Assembly (NCBI GenBank): GCA_005885565.1
Contig: VAXK01000212.1
Span: 1 to 29,045 of the forward strand
Source: Actinomycetota bacterium
GTDB lineage: Bacteria; Actinomycetota; Thermoleophilia; Gaiellales; Gaiellaceae
Direction: 5' to 3'
Length of the DNA stretch: 29,045 bases
A program made the position numbers and the translations under genes. The notes below the pieces were generated by a model. That model made no database searches, was not told the origin of the DNA, and saw only the letters and a program-made list of their open reading frames with translations. This document shows positions 12,432 to 20,403 of this stretch, one piece after another (position 1 is the first letter of the stretch; every line of letters begins with the position of its first letter).

Positions 12432-14610
12432 GGACGATCTCCTCGATGCGGGCGATGTCCAAGTACGTGGCGATCGCAGCGCTCGCCGCCTCGAACGAGT
12501 CCTCGAGCAACGCGGCGGAGTCGACCGACGCGCCGAAGAGCGCCTCGATCACGCTCTGGTTCTCGAAGATCCCGTGCAACGAGATCGCGAGCACGTTCCC
12601 TCGCGCGAATCCGATCGCGTTCGGCAGCACCTCGGTGATCTCCCCGATCGCGCGCGTCCGGCCGAACCGGATCTCGTAGCCGTCGACGGTCAAGCCGCCG
12701 AGGGGAGCCCATGCGCCCTCGAGGGGCTCGAACGTCGCTCTCGTGCGGACCTGGACCTTCTCGGCCGCGTGCACGGTGACGAGCGGGAGGATCCCGAGCC
12801 CTTCGGCCGAGCCCTCGACGTCCACCGGATCCTCGATCCGCTCCCCCAGCATCTGCAGGCCGCCGCAGATGCCGAGCAGCGGCTTGTCCGACCCGACCCA
12901 GTCGTGGATGGCGCGGTCGAGACCGCGACGCCGGATCCAGTCGAGGTCGATCGGGACGTTCTTCGAGCCTGGGAGGACGAGCACGTCGGCATCCGCGAGG
13001 TCCCGGGCATCTCGCGCCCATACGACGCCGACGTCGGAGAGATGGTCGAGCGGCGCGAACTCGTCGAAGTTCGACATCAGCGGATAGGCGAGGACGGCGA
13101 TGCGCCTACCCGAGCCGGGCGCCGCGCCTCCGAGGCTGTAGAGGTCCTCCTCGGGGAGCGCGATCTGGAGAGTCGGCAGCACTCCGAGCGACGGCACGCC
13201 GGTCAGCCGCTCGAGCTGTGCGCAGCCCGGCAGGAACAGGCTGACGTCGCCCGGGGCGTAGAACTTGTTGAAGACGAAGCCACGGATGCGGTGGCGGTCG
13301 CGCTCGGGCACGAGGCGCCACGTCCCGTAGGACTGCGCCACCGAGCCGCCCTGACCGGCGTCGGAGACGAGCACGGCCGCGGCGTCGGCCTCGCGCGCGA
13401 TGCGCATGTTCACGACGTCGTTGTGGTAGATCGAGGTCTCCGCCGGGCTTCCGGCGCCTTCGATCACCACGACGTCGTTTTCCGCGAGCAGCTCGTGGAG
13501 CGCTGTCCGGATCGCCGGCCACATGAGCGGTTTCCGCAGCCGCCACGGCAGCGGCGTGAGCTCCGGCTCGGGCTGGCCGAGCATGATCACGTGGCTCCCG
13601 ACGCCGTGCGGCTTCAGGAGCACGGGGTTCATCCGCACGTCCGGCTCGGCGCGCGCGGCGAATGCCTGCAGATACTGCGCCACGCCCATCTCTCCACCGC
13701 GGACGACCCGCGAGTTGTTCGACATGTTCTGGCCCTTGAACGGCGCGACCCGCAGGCCGAGGTTCGAGAAGTAGCGCGCGAGCGCCGTGGCGAGGAAGCT
13801 CTTTCCGGCCGAGCTGTGGGTGCCCTGGACCATGAGCGCCCGACCCCGGCGCGTCGACGACCCCGGCCGCGCTGCTCGCGGTCGGCGGATCGAGGGCGCG
13901 GCGGCCACGTCACGCCACAGGAACGCTGGAGCCCTGCTGCCGACCCGGAGGAGAGCGCGCAGGTCGAGACGCCAGCCGTCCTCCGCGCCGGGCGGGTCGC
14001 GGTACTCGTCGAGCGCCTCGATCGGATCCTCCGGCTCGGCTGGTACGGCTTCGCCTGCCGCGATCCGGGGTACGCCTCCGAGGGGCGCGAGGCCGAGCCC
14101 GGCCGAGGGAGCGCCGTCGCCGATCGTCACGTAGCCCGCGAACGCGAGGCCCTCGTGAAGCGCCTCCGCGTCCCGCACGAACCGTTCGACCACGGCCGCA
14201 GGGGCGCCGGGCGAGACCACCAGGATCACGGGCGTCTCGGTAGCCGCGGCGGACTCCAGCACGAGCTCGGCCGACGGGTCTCCCGGCGAGACGAGAAGGG
14301 TGACGTCGCCGCCGTTCCTCACCGCCTGCTCGTCGGTCTCGGTTCTGACGCCGCCACCGACGATGCCCTCGATCTCGGCGAGCGGCCTCTGGCGGACGCT
14401 GCTCCACGGCGTCTCGGTCGTGTCGCCGGGCGTGTCCGTGTACAGCACCACCGGGATGTGCCATGCCCGCAGCCACCGCACGAGAGCGCCCACGAGCTCC
14501 ATCACGAGGGGCTCGTCGCCCGGCGGCGCGACCACCGCGAGGCGGGGCGAGCGGAGCACCGTCTCTTCGGTGATCGCATTCGCACGCGTCCGCTCCTCGA
14601 GCGACGTCAC
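12424..14610 (-). CDS. Unknown N-terminal domain fused to a divergent cobyric acid synthase (CobQ2)
   Basis: A single 728-codon frame joins an unrecognised domain (residues 1 to about 235), an Arg/Pro-rich linker (about 236-259) and a CobQ-like amidotransferase (260-728). The CobQ part has the P-loop GTHSSAGKS, FKGQNMSNNSRVV, and the glutaminase Cys582 (GICGGLQ) and His679 (SLHGIFE). It differs from canonical CobQ at key positions: the DIDRGG motif reads SDAGQGG (416-422), KPxGDxxSQV reads KPHGVGSHV (333-341), and AEINL reads AETSIY. The first domain alternates strands and helices like a Rossmann or degenerate P-loop fold (RLAVVAPPG, DVTLLVSPGDP, PVILVVSPGAP) but has no Walker A. The GTG start at 14610 has GAGGG 5 bases upstream and overlaps the cobU stop. 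The Met at 13833 lacks a ribosome site. It may amidate a different substrate or share the work with CobQ1. Confidence 0.85.
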   Translation of the reverse strand: MTSLEERTRANAITEETVLRSPRLAVVAPPGDEPLVMELVGALVRWLRAWHIPVVLYTDTPGDTTETPWSSVRQRPLAEIEGIVGGGVRTETDEQAVRNGGDVTLLVSPGDPSAELVLESAAATETPVILVVSPGAPAAVVERFVRDAEALHEGLAFAGYVTIGDGAPSAGLGLAPLGGVPRIAAGEAVPAEPEDPIEALDEYRDPPGAEDGWRLDLRALLRVGSRAPAFLWRDVAAAPSIRRPRAARPGSSTRRGRALMVQGTHSSAGKSFLATALARYFSNLGLRVAPFKGQNMSNNSRVVRGGEMGVAQYLQAFAARAEPDVRMNPVLLKPHGVGSHVIMLGQPEPELTPLPWRLRKPLMWPAIRTALHELLAENDVVVIEGAGSPAETSIYHNDVVNMRIAREADAAAVLVSDAGQGGSVAQSYGTWRLVPERDRHRIRGFVFNKFYAPGDVSLFLPGCAQLERLTGVPSLGVLPTLQIALPEEDLYSLGGAAPGSGRRIAVLAYPLMSNFDEFAPLDHLSDVGVVWARDARDLADADVLVLPGSKNVPIDLDWIRRRGLDRAIHDWVGSDKPLLGICGGLQMLGERIEDPVDVEGSAEGLGILPLVTVHAAEKVQVRTRATFEPLEGAWAPLGGLTVDGYEIRFGRTRAIGEITEVLPNAIGFARGNVLAISLHGIFENQSVIEALFGASVDSAALLEDSFEAASAAIATYLDIARIEEIVLG

Positions 14611-15161
14611 TTCGTCCCTCTTTCGATCGAGTCGCCGTCGAGCCGCACGGGCAATCCGGCCACGACGAGGTACGTCGCCTCCGCTTCGGCGGCGAGCCGC
14701 TGGTTCAGGATCCCGAGCACGTCCGCGAAGACGCGTCCCAGCGGATGGGTCGGGACGAGCGCCAGCCCGACCTCGGAGCTGACGGCTATGAGACGATCGG
14801 CCGCGGCCCGGAGCCCTGCGAGCTCCCGAGAGCATTCCGCGACGAGCTCGTCCTCGAGATCGCGAGCACGGTCGCCCTCCGAGTCGCGTTCCCAGACGCG
14901 GTTCGCGAGCCAGCCGTCGACCGATTCCAGCAGCACCAGCTCCGAGCCGCTGGGAACGGCGGTGCCGATCGAGACCGGCTCCTCGATGCAGATCCAGTCG
15001 CGTGGCCGGGCTCGCCGGTGGGCCTCGATTCGCCGCTCCGTCTCCGCGTCGACCGCGACGCCGGTCGCGAGGTAGGTCACCGGCGGGCCTGCCTCCTCGG
15101 CGAGCCGCCGTGCGAAGGCGCTCTTGCCCGAACGGAGCCCGCCGAGCACGAACGTCAGCAC
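14607..15161 (-). CDS. cobU: Adenosylcobinamide kinase/guanylyltransferase CobU/CobP
   Basis: This 184-residue bifunctional enzyme phosphorylates adenosylcobinamide and then transfers GMP from GTP to give adenosylcobinamide-GDP. The P-loop FVLGGLRSGKS is at 4-14, followed by YLATGVAVDAETERRI, the HRRARP segment carrying the guanylylated-histidine region, VLLESVDGWLANRV, and the conserved C-terminal LGRVFADVLGILNQRLA. Length is typical. The GTG at 15161 gives the usual N-terminus and overlaps the end of cbiB by 7 bases; its own stop overlaps the start of the cobQ2 fusion (GTGA). Confidence 0.94.
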   Translation of the reverse strand: MLTFVLGGLRSGKSAFARRLAEEAGPPVTYLATGVAVDAETERRIEAHRRARPRDWICIEEPVSIGTAVPSGSELVLLESVDGWLANRVWERDSEGDRARDLEDELVAECSRELAGLRAAADRLIAVSSEVGLALVPTHPLGRVFADVLGILNQRLAAEAEATYLVVAGLPVRLDGDSIERGTK

Positions 15162-16081
15162 GCCACGACCCCCACGAGGGCGACCATGAGGAGGGCGGCG
15201 GCGGTGGCGACGATCGCGGACGCGCGGCGAACGTCCTCGGGGCCCGGAGTCGGCCGATCCTCGCCGACTGCGTAGTGCCCGGGCTTCTCGAGCCGCCGAC
15301 CGAGCGCTCCGGCCATCGCGGCGATCGGCCAACCCGCGTTGGGGCTCGCCAGGCGCCCGTGGTCGCGGCGCGCGGTCGCCATCGCGGAGGCCGCATCGGC
15401 CCGTCCGCTGATCAGCGCCGCTGCGGCGAGGGCGAGCATCGAGACGCGGCTGGGCACGAGGTTCAGCAGGTCGTCGACGTGCGCAGCGCTCTTGCCGAGC
15501 CATTCACGCTCGTCGTGGTAGCCGTACATCGAGTCGGCCGTGTTGACGACGCGGTAGATCGCGGCGCCAGGAAGGCCGGCGACGGCGAAGGCGAGCAGCG
15601 GGCCGACGATCGAGTCGCCGAGGTTCTCCGCCAGGGACTCGATGGCGGCCGCCGCGAGCTCGTCCGGCCGCAGCCGCTCCGTCGGCCGCGAGACGATCAT
15701 CCCGACCCGGGTCCGCGCCGTGTCGAGATTGTCGGCCTCCAGAGCGTCGGCTACCGAGCCTCCGGCGGCGAGCAGCTCACGTACGGCGAACGTCGGCTTC
15801 AACGCGATCCCGAGCGCGACGGCCCCGGCCGGGATGCGCCGGAGCGAACGTTCGAGGACGGCAGCTGCAGCGCCTGCCGCACCGGCGACAAGGGCCAGCG
15901 CGAACGTGCCGCCGACGAGCTGTGCGACGGGACGCCGGCCCCGCCAGGGACCGTAAGCCGACGCGAGCGCCCGGCCTGCCACCGCGGTCGGGTGCCACGG
16001 ATGCTCGGGGTCGCCGATCAGCACGTCTGCGGCGAGCGCCGAGCACAAGGCGACGCCACGACCCTTTCCGCACGCCCTCAC
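15155..16081 (-). CDS. cbiB: Adenosylcobinamide-phosphate synthase CbiB/CobD
   Basis: This 308-residue membrane protein attaches aminopropanol (phosphate) to adenosylcobyric acid. Typical landmarks are the N-terminal ADVLIGDPEHPWHPTAVAG, the central RVGMIVSRPTERL and ESLAENLGDSIVGPLL, YRVVNTADSMYGY and the terminal SPNAGWPIAAMAGALG. Four to five hydrophobic segments are visible. The GTG start at 16081 overlaps the cobS stop (GTGA). I use cbiB to avoid confusion with the PLP enzyme at 8818-9882. It would use the product of that enzyme. Confidence 0.95.
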   Translation of the reverse strand: MRACGKGRGVALCSALAADVLIGDPEHPWHPTAVAGRALASAYGPWRGRRPVAQLVGGTFALALVAGAAGAAAAVLERSLRRIPAGAVALGIALKPTFAVRELLAAGGSVADALEADNLDTARTRVGMIVSRPTERLRPDELAAAAIESLAENLGDSIVGPLLAFAVAGLPGAAIYRVVNTADSMYGYHDEREWLGKSAAHVDDLLNLVPSRVSMLALAAAALISGRADAASAMATARRDHGRLASPNAGWPIAAMAGALGRRLEKPGHYAVGEDRPTPGPEDVRRASAIVATAAALLMVALVGVVAC

Positions 16082-16842
16082 GGTCGCACCGCGTAGGCGC
16101 TGAGCGCTGCGAGCTGGGACAGCTCCAGCACCCCCCCGTAGATGTCGCCGGTCACGCCGCCGACACGGCGCAAGGCAAGCGCGCCGACGCCGATCGTCGT
16201 CACCACGACGAGCCCGGCGGCGAGCAGCCCGTGGCGCCAGTCGAGCACGATCGGCGCCGCCGCCGTCACCGCTCCGACGAGGAAGTCTCGGCTCTTGTGC
16301 CCGCCTTCGACCAGCGTGCCCAGACCCTCCGGGCGGGCGTACGGCAGCGTCACGACCAGCGCCAGCATCCCGAGCCGCGCGAGCCCGGCGGTGGTCACGA
16401 GCGCGACGAGCGCATCGTGCGGCGTGAGAGTCGCCAGGGCGACCACGTCCCCAACCAGGACGAGCACGATCGCGATCGCGCCGAACGAGCCGACCCGCGA
16501 GTCGCGCATGATCTCCAGTCGCCGCTCGACGGTCGAACCGACGAACAAGCCGTCGGCACAGTCGGCGAGCCCGTCGAGGTGGAGGCCGCCCGTCAAGAGC
16601 ACGAGCGCCGTCACCGCCAAGAACGCGCCCATCGTCGGGCTGATCGCGCGCGAGCCGCCCCAGAACACGGTCGACGCGGCGCCGCCCAGGGCCAGCCCGA
16701 TCAGCGGGAAGAACTGCCGTCCGGCGGTTGCCGACACTCGCCGGGGGCGCGGAAGAGGCAGCGTCGTGACCAGGAACGCCGCGGATGCGAGGTCGACCGC
16801 GACACCGGCGCCGGCGCGACGGACGGACGCGATGACGCGCAT
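16078..16842 (-). CDS. cobS: Adenosylcobinamide-GDP ribazoletransferase CobS/CobV
   Basis: This 254-residue polytopic membrane enzyme joins adenosylcobinamide-GDP to alpha-ribazole (or its phosphate) in the last assembly step. The signature acidic motif GGLHLDGLADCADGL lies near residues 85-99, with RLEIMRDSRVGSFGAIA after it and GVTGDIYGG near the C-terminus; the early FFPLIGLALGG is also typical. The ATG at 16842 shares one base with the stop of the hemA-cobH fusion (TGATG). Length is normal for the family. Confidence 0.95.
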   Translation of the reverse strand: MRVIASVRRAGAGVAVDLASAAFLVTTLPLPRPRRVSATAGRQFFPLIGLALGGAASTVFWGGSRAISPTMGAFLAVTALVLLTGGLHLDGLADCADGLFVGSTVERRLEIMRDSRVGSFGAIAIVLVLVGDVVALATLTPHDALVALVTTAGLARLGMLALVVTLPYARPEGLGTLVEGGHKSRDFLVGAVTAAAPIVLDWRHGLLAAGLVVVTTIGVGALALRRVGGVTGDIYGGVLELSQLAALSAYAVRP

Positions 16843-18920
16843 CAGGCCGCGAGTCTGCCGATGGCGTTCAGCACCGCCACCGCCATGCCCGTGCCGCCGC
16901 GCGTCCCGAGCACGGCGAAGTGCGGCAGCCCCGAGCGCGCGAGCGCGTCCTTCGACTCCTCGGCGAGCGTGAAGCCCGGGCACGTGGCGATCACGCACGC
17001 CGGAGCGCCGTGGGCCTCGGCGAGATCGAGTGTGGCGAGGAGCGCCGTGGGCGCGTTGCCGACGACGACGATGCCATCGTGCCCGTACTCGTCCCAGGCG
17101 AGCCGCACGCCGGCCGCGGCGCGGGTCGTACCGGCACGCGCTGCGAGCTCGGCTGCGCCCTCGACCTCGACGGCCGTCGCGACGTCCGCGCGGATTCGGG
17201 TCGCGCCGGCACGCGCCATCGAGGTGTCGACGAGCACTCGGCCTCCGCTTCGGAGCGCCTCGATCGCGTGCTCCGCGGGCTTGGCGCGGATCGACAGCTG
17301 ATCCGCGACGCCGGGATCGCCGGAGGCGTACACGCACGACGCCGCCAGCTCCGCGTCGGACCCGGACCAGGACGCCGCGACCGCGGCCGCCGCGACCGCC
17401 CGGCTCCGCGTCTCGATGTCGACCGGCGGCTTTCCCGTGCGCTCGAGGAGGCCGCCCGGCAGCGGCCAGACGTCGTTCGGCGTGGGAACGCGAACCGGTT
17501 CCTCGTCGGACGTAGTCACGCGTGGACGTGCCGGATCAACAGCGGCGATGATATCGCCGTCGGGCGGTTCCGCTCCTTCGGGCGCGAAGAGGTCGCGCAG
17601 CAGGTCGAACGGCCACTCGCCCCCGTTCGGATGACTCGCGAGAAGGCGCCGGGTCGGCTGGTGGAGGAGACGGTTGACGATCGCGCGCGCCATCGCCTCG
17701 ACGCGCCGGTGGTCGCGTGGGGACAGCGACTCCCAGCGGCCGGCGTTGGCGTCGACGACCTCCCGTGCGACCCGGTCCCCGTGTTGCCGCACGGCGGCGA
17801 CGGTCGCGGTGGCAGCCTGCGACCCGAGCCAGCGTGCGAAGCGGCCGACCTCCGCAACGACGATTCCCTCGGCCTCCTCCGCGTCGACGGCGCTAAGCGA
17901 CAGGTTCGTCGACACGATCGCTTGGAGGTCGTCGAGGTCATAGACGGCGACGCCCTCGACCTGCCGACACCCGTCGTGGATGTCGCGCGGAACGGCGAGG
18001 TCGATCAGCAGCAGCGGCCGGCAGTTCCGGGCCTTCTTGGCCCGCCGGAGCGCGCTCGGCTCGAGGATCACGCGCGGGGACGCGGTCGCCGACACGACGA
18101 GGTCGACGCGCTCGAGCGTGTCGTGCAGCGCCTCGAACGGAAGCGCCTGCGCGCCCAGCCGGCGCGCCAGGGTGATCGCTCGCTGCCGTGTCCGCGTCGC
18201 GACGATCGAGATCCGAGCGTCGGCGTTCGTCAGCGCTCGCGCGGCGAGCTCGCTGGTCTCGCCGGCCCCGACGACCGCCACCTCGCGTCCGGCGAGGTCG
18301 CCGAGACGCTCCTGCGCGAGCGTCACCGCGACCGACGGAATCGAGACGTGTCGCGCGCCGAGGGCGGTCTCGGCGCGGACCCGCTTCCCCGTCCGGACGG
18401 CGGCGCGGAAGAGGTGGTTGGTGAGGCGGCCGGTCGTGCCCGCCTCGAGGGCCTCCTCGAAGCTGCGCCGCACCTGGCCCTGGATCTCACTCTCGCCGAC
18501 GATCATCGAATCGAGCCCGGCGGCGACACGAAACAGGTGTCGCGCGGCGTCGACGCCCGCGTGGACGTAGACGACGTCGCCGAGACTCTCGGGCGGGCAC
18601 CCGGCGCGCTCGGCGAGCCGCTCGAGCACCGCGGTCTCGGCGGCCTCGATGTCGTTCGCCGCGACGTAGAGCTCGGTGCGGTTACACGTGGAGAGCGCGA
18701 CGCCCTCGTCGATCGCGTCCTCCTCACGCAGCGCTTTGAGCAGCGCCTCCTTGCGGTGACTGGGGAGCGCCAGCCGCTCGCGCAGCTCGACCGAGGCTGT
18801 GTTGTGGGAAACGCCGACCGCCACGAGCTGGCGCTCGCCCGGGCCGGAACGCCGCGCCGGCGCTTGCTCCTCGCGTTCGGTCGCTGTAACGCCGGAGAAG
18901 CTACCGGAACGCCGTGTCAT
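16842..18920 (-). CDS. hemA: Glutamyl-tRNA reductase (HemA) fused to precorrin-8X methylmutase-like domain (CobH/CbiC)
   Basis: A 692-residue two-domain protein. Residues about 31-445 are glutamyl-tRNA reductase, which makes glutamate-1-semialdehyde for tetrapyrroles: AVGVSHNTASVELRE (34-48), catalytic Cys79 in STCNRTE, GESEIQGQV (142-150), and the NADPH-binding VGAGETSELAARAL (217-230). A roughly 55-residue acidic/proline linker leads to a CobH/CbiC domain (about 500-692) with GNAPTAL (621-627), PGFTLAEESKDAL (648-660) and GTRGGTGMAVAVLNA (672-686). At the position of the catalytic histidine of CobH (VIHTT in CbiC) this protein has Tyr531 (CVYASGD). The frame is continuous with no internal start or ribosome site evident in the linker. 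The ATG at 18920 follows a -10 box by 6 bases, suggesting a leaderless mRNA. The first 30 residues are a nonconserved extension. It heads the six-gene minus operon. Confidence 0.92.
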   Translation of the reverse strand: MTRRSGSFSGVTATEREEQAPARRSGPGERQLVAVGVSHNTASVELRERLALPSHRKEALLKALREEDAIDEGVALSTCNRTELYVAANDIEAAETAVLERLAERAGCPPESLGDVVYVHAGVDAARHLFRVAAGLDSMIVGESEIQGQVRRSFEEALEAGTTGRLTNHLFRAAVRTGKRVRAETALGARHVSIPSVAVTLAQERLGDLAGREVAVVGAGETSELAARALTNADARISIVATRTRQRAITLARRLGAQALPFEALHDTLERVDLVVSATASPRVILEPSALRRAKKARNCRPLLLIDLAVPRDIHDGCRQVEGVAVYDLDDLQAIVSTNLSLSAVDAEEAEGIVVAEVGRFARWLGSQAATATVAAVRQHGDRVAREVVDANAGRWESLSPRDHRRVEAMARAIVNRLLHQPTRRLLASHPNGGEWPFDLLRDLFAPEGAEPPDGDIIAAVDPARPRVTTSDEEPVRVPTPNDVWPLPGGLLERTGKPPVDIETRSRAVAAAAVAASWSGSDAELAASCVYASGDPGVADQLSIRAKPAEHAIEALRSGGRVLVDTSMARAGATRIRADVATAVEVEGAAELAARAGTTRAAAGVRLAWDEYGHDGIVVVGNAPTALLATLDLAEAHGAPACVIATCPGFTLAEESKDALARSGLPHFAVLGTRGGTGMAVAVLNAIGRLAA

Positions 18921-18926
18921 GCCGGG

Positions 18927-18932
18927 ATGATA
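18927..18932 (-). promoter_or_regulatory. -10 box for a leaderless hemA-cobH operon
   Basis: On the minus strand TATCAT (18932-18927) lies exactly 6 bases before the ATG at 18920, and there is no Shine-Dalgarno sequence. This is the TANNNT-N6-ATG pattern of leaderless transcripts. The -35 region (GGAAAT) is poor. Confidence 0.5.
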
Positions 18933-18971
18933 CGGCGGGAATCGTCGCGATTTCCCCTGTGCCCCATTCGA

Positions 18972-19000
18972 TTGTCACGAGAGGCGGACAAGGCTACGAT
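18972..19000 (+). promoter_or_regulatory. Promoter of the cobB operon
   Basis: TTGTCA (18972-18977) and TACGAT (18995-19000) are separated by exactly 17 bases and match the housekeeping sigma consensus at 5/6 and 4/6 positions. The predicted start near 19007 gives a leader of about 38 bases before the cobB GTG at 19045. The 124-base divergent region holds this and the hemA promoter, so one regulator could control both operons. No cobalamin riboswitch fits in either leader. Confidence 0.6.
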
Positions 19001-19044
19001 CTGGGCACCGTGCCGCCCGGCGGGCCACCTACTTCGGCAATCTC

Positions 19045-20403
19045 GTGATTCCGCGCGTCGTTGTCGCCGGGACACGTTCCGGCGTCGGCAAGACGACGAT
19101 CGCGACGGGGCTCATGGCCGCGCTCGCGGCTCGCGGCGTGCGGACCGCCGGCTTCAAGGTCGGGCCTGACTTCATCGATCCGAGCTACCACGGCCTCGCA
19201 TGCGGCCGGCCCGGCCGGAACCTCGATGCCTTCATGTCCGGCGCCGACCTCGTCGCGCCGCTGTTCCGTCATGGCTCGCGCGGCGCCGAGATCGCGATCG
19301 TCGAGGGCGTCATGGGACTCTTCGACGGAGCCGCCGGGCGTGGCGAGCTGGCGTCGACGGCGCACGTCGCGAAGCTCCTCGACGCGCCCGTCGTCCTCGT
19401 CGTCGACGCCTCGTCCACGGGGCGGTCGATCGCGGCGCTGGTCCACGGGTTCGCCACCTACGACCCCGCCCTCCGCGTGGGCGGCCTCGTCTTGAATCGC
19501 GTGGGCGGCGACCGGCACGAAGCCATCGCGCGCGAGGCGATCGAACCGATCGGGATCCCGATCCTGGGCGTTCTCCCCCGCGACGCTCGTGTCTCGGCGC
19601 CCGCGCGCCACCTCGGTCTGGTGCCGATCGCCGAGCGCCGCGAACGTGGGAGGGCCGCGATCGCGAGCCTCGCCGCCTTGATCGAGGACCGCTGCGACCT
19701 CGACGCGGTGGGCGGGCTCGCCGCGACGGCCCCCGACGTGCCCGGCGCGGCCTGGTCGCCGGTGGTCGAGCCGGCGGCCCGGCGCGTGCGGGTCGCGGTT
19801 GCGCGAGGTCCGGCGTTCTCCTTCCACTACGCCGAGAACCTCGAGCTGCTCGAAGCCGCCGGCGCCGAGCTCGTCGACATCGACCCGCTCGTCGACGAGG
19901 AGCTGCCGGCGGGAACGGCCGGTCTCGTCCTCGCCGGCGGCTTTCCGGAGGTCTACGGCGAGGAGCTGTCCGCGAACGAGCCCTTGCGAGCCGCAGTCGC
20001 CGCGTTCGCGCGCGACGGCGGCGCCGTTCTCGCCGAGTGCGGAGGCCTTCTCTACCTGTCGCGCGAGCTCGACGGCCGACGGATGTGCGGCGTGCTGCCG
20101 GCTCGGGCGCGCATGACCGACCGGCTCGTCCTCGGCTACCGGCAAGCGACGGCCGCCACGTCACACCCCGCCTGGCCCGTTGGCACGAGCGTGCGCGGGC
20201 ACGAGTTCCATTACTCGCGTCTCGAGCCCGAGGCCGGCAAGGCGCCGGCGTGGCGGCTCGGCGAGCGGCGCGAGGGATACGTGGCGGGCGGGATCCACGC
20301 CGGCTATCTCCACACGCATTGGGCCGCGACGCCCGAGGTCGCCACGCGATTCGTCGCCGGAGCGGCGAAGGCCGAGACGCGCCGGGAGGCCGCGCTCCGG
20401 TGA
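19045..20403 (+). CDS. cobB: Cobyrinic/hydrogenobyrinic acid a,c-diamide synthase CobB/CbiA
   Basis: This 452-residue glutamine-dependent amidotransferase amidates the a and c carboxylates. The synthetase domain has the P-loop AGTRSGVGKTT (8-18), GFKVGPDFIDPSYH (36-49) and VEGVMGLFDG (86-95). The glutaminase domain has LAGGFPEVYGEEL (296-308), nucleophile Cys332 in AECGGLLYL, and a histidine in GYLHTHW near the end. The GTG at 19045 yields the standard N-terminus; no strong ribosome site is visible. It is the first gene of the ten-gene plus operon and its stop overlaps the start of cobI (GTGA). Whether it acts on cobalt-free or cobalt-containing substrate depends on the pathway type, which is ambiguous here. 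Confidence 0.95.
   Translation: MIPRVVVAGTRSGVGKTTIATGLMAALAARGVRTAGFKVGPDFIDPSYHGLACGRPGRNLDAFMSGADLVAPLFRHGSRGAEIAIVEGVMGLFDGAAGRGELASTAHVAKLLDAPVVLVVDASSTGRSIAALVHGFATYDPALRVGGLVLNRVGGDRHEAIAREAIEPIGIPILGVLPRDARVSAPARHLGLVPIAERRERGRAAIASLAALIEDRCDLDAVGGLAATAPDVPGAAWSPVVEPAARRVRVAVARGPAFSFHYAENLELLEAAGAELVDIDPLVDEELPAGTAGLVLAGGFPEVYGEELSANEPLRAAVAAFARDGGAVLAECGGLLYLSRELDGRRMCGVLPARARMTDRLVLGYRQATAATSHPAWPVGTSVRGHEFHYSRLEPEAGKAPAWRLGERREGYVAGGIHAGYLHTHWAATPEVATRFVAGAAKAETRREAALR

Noticed and set aside
13831..13833. Separate start for cobQ2 at the ATG at 13833
   Set aside because: No ribosome site precedes it, and the upstream frame is open from a GTG with good ribosome site that overlaps the cobU stop, so a single fused protein is better supported.
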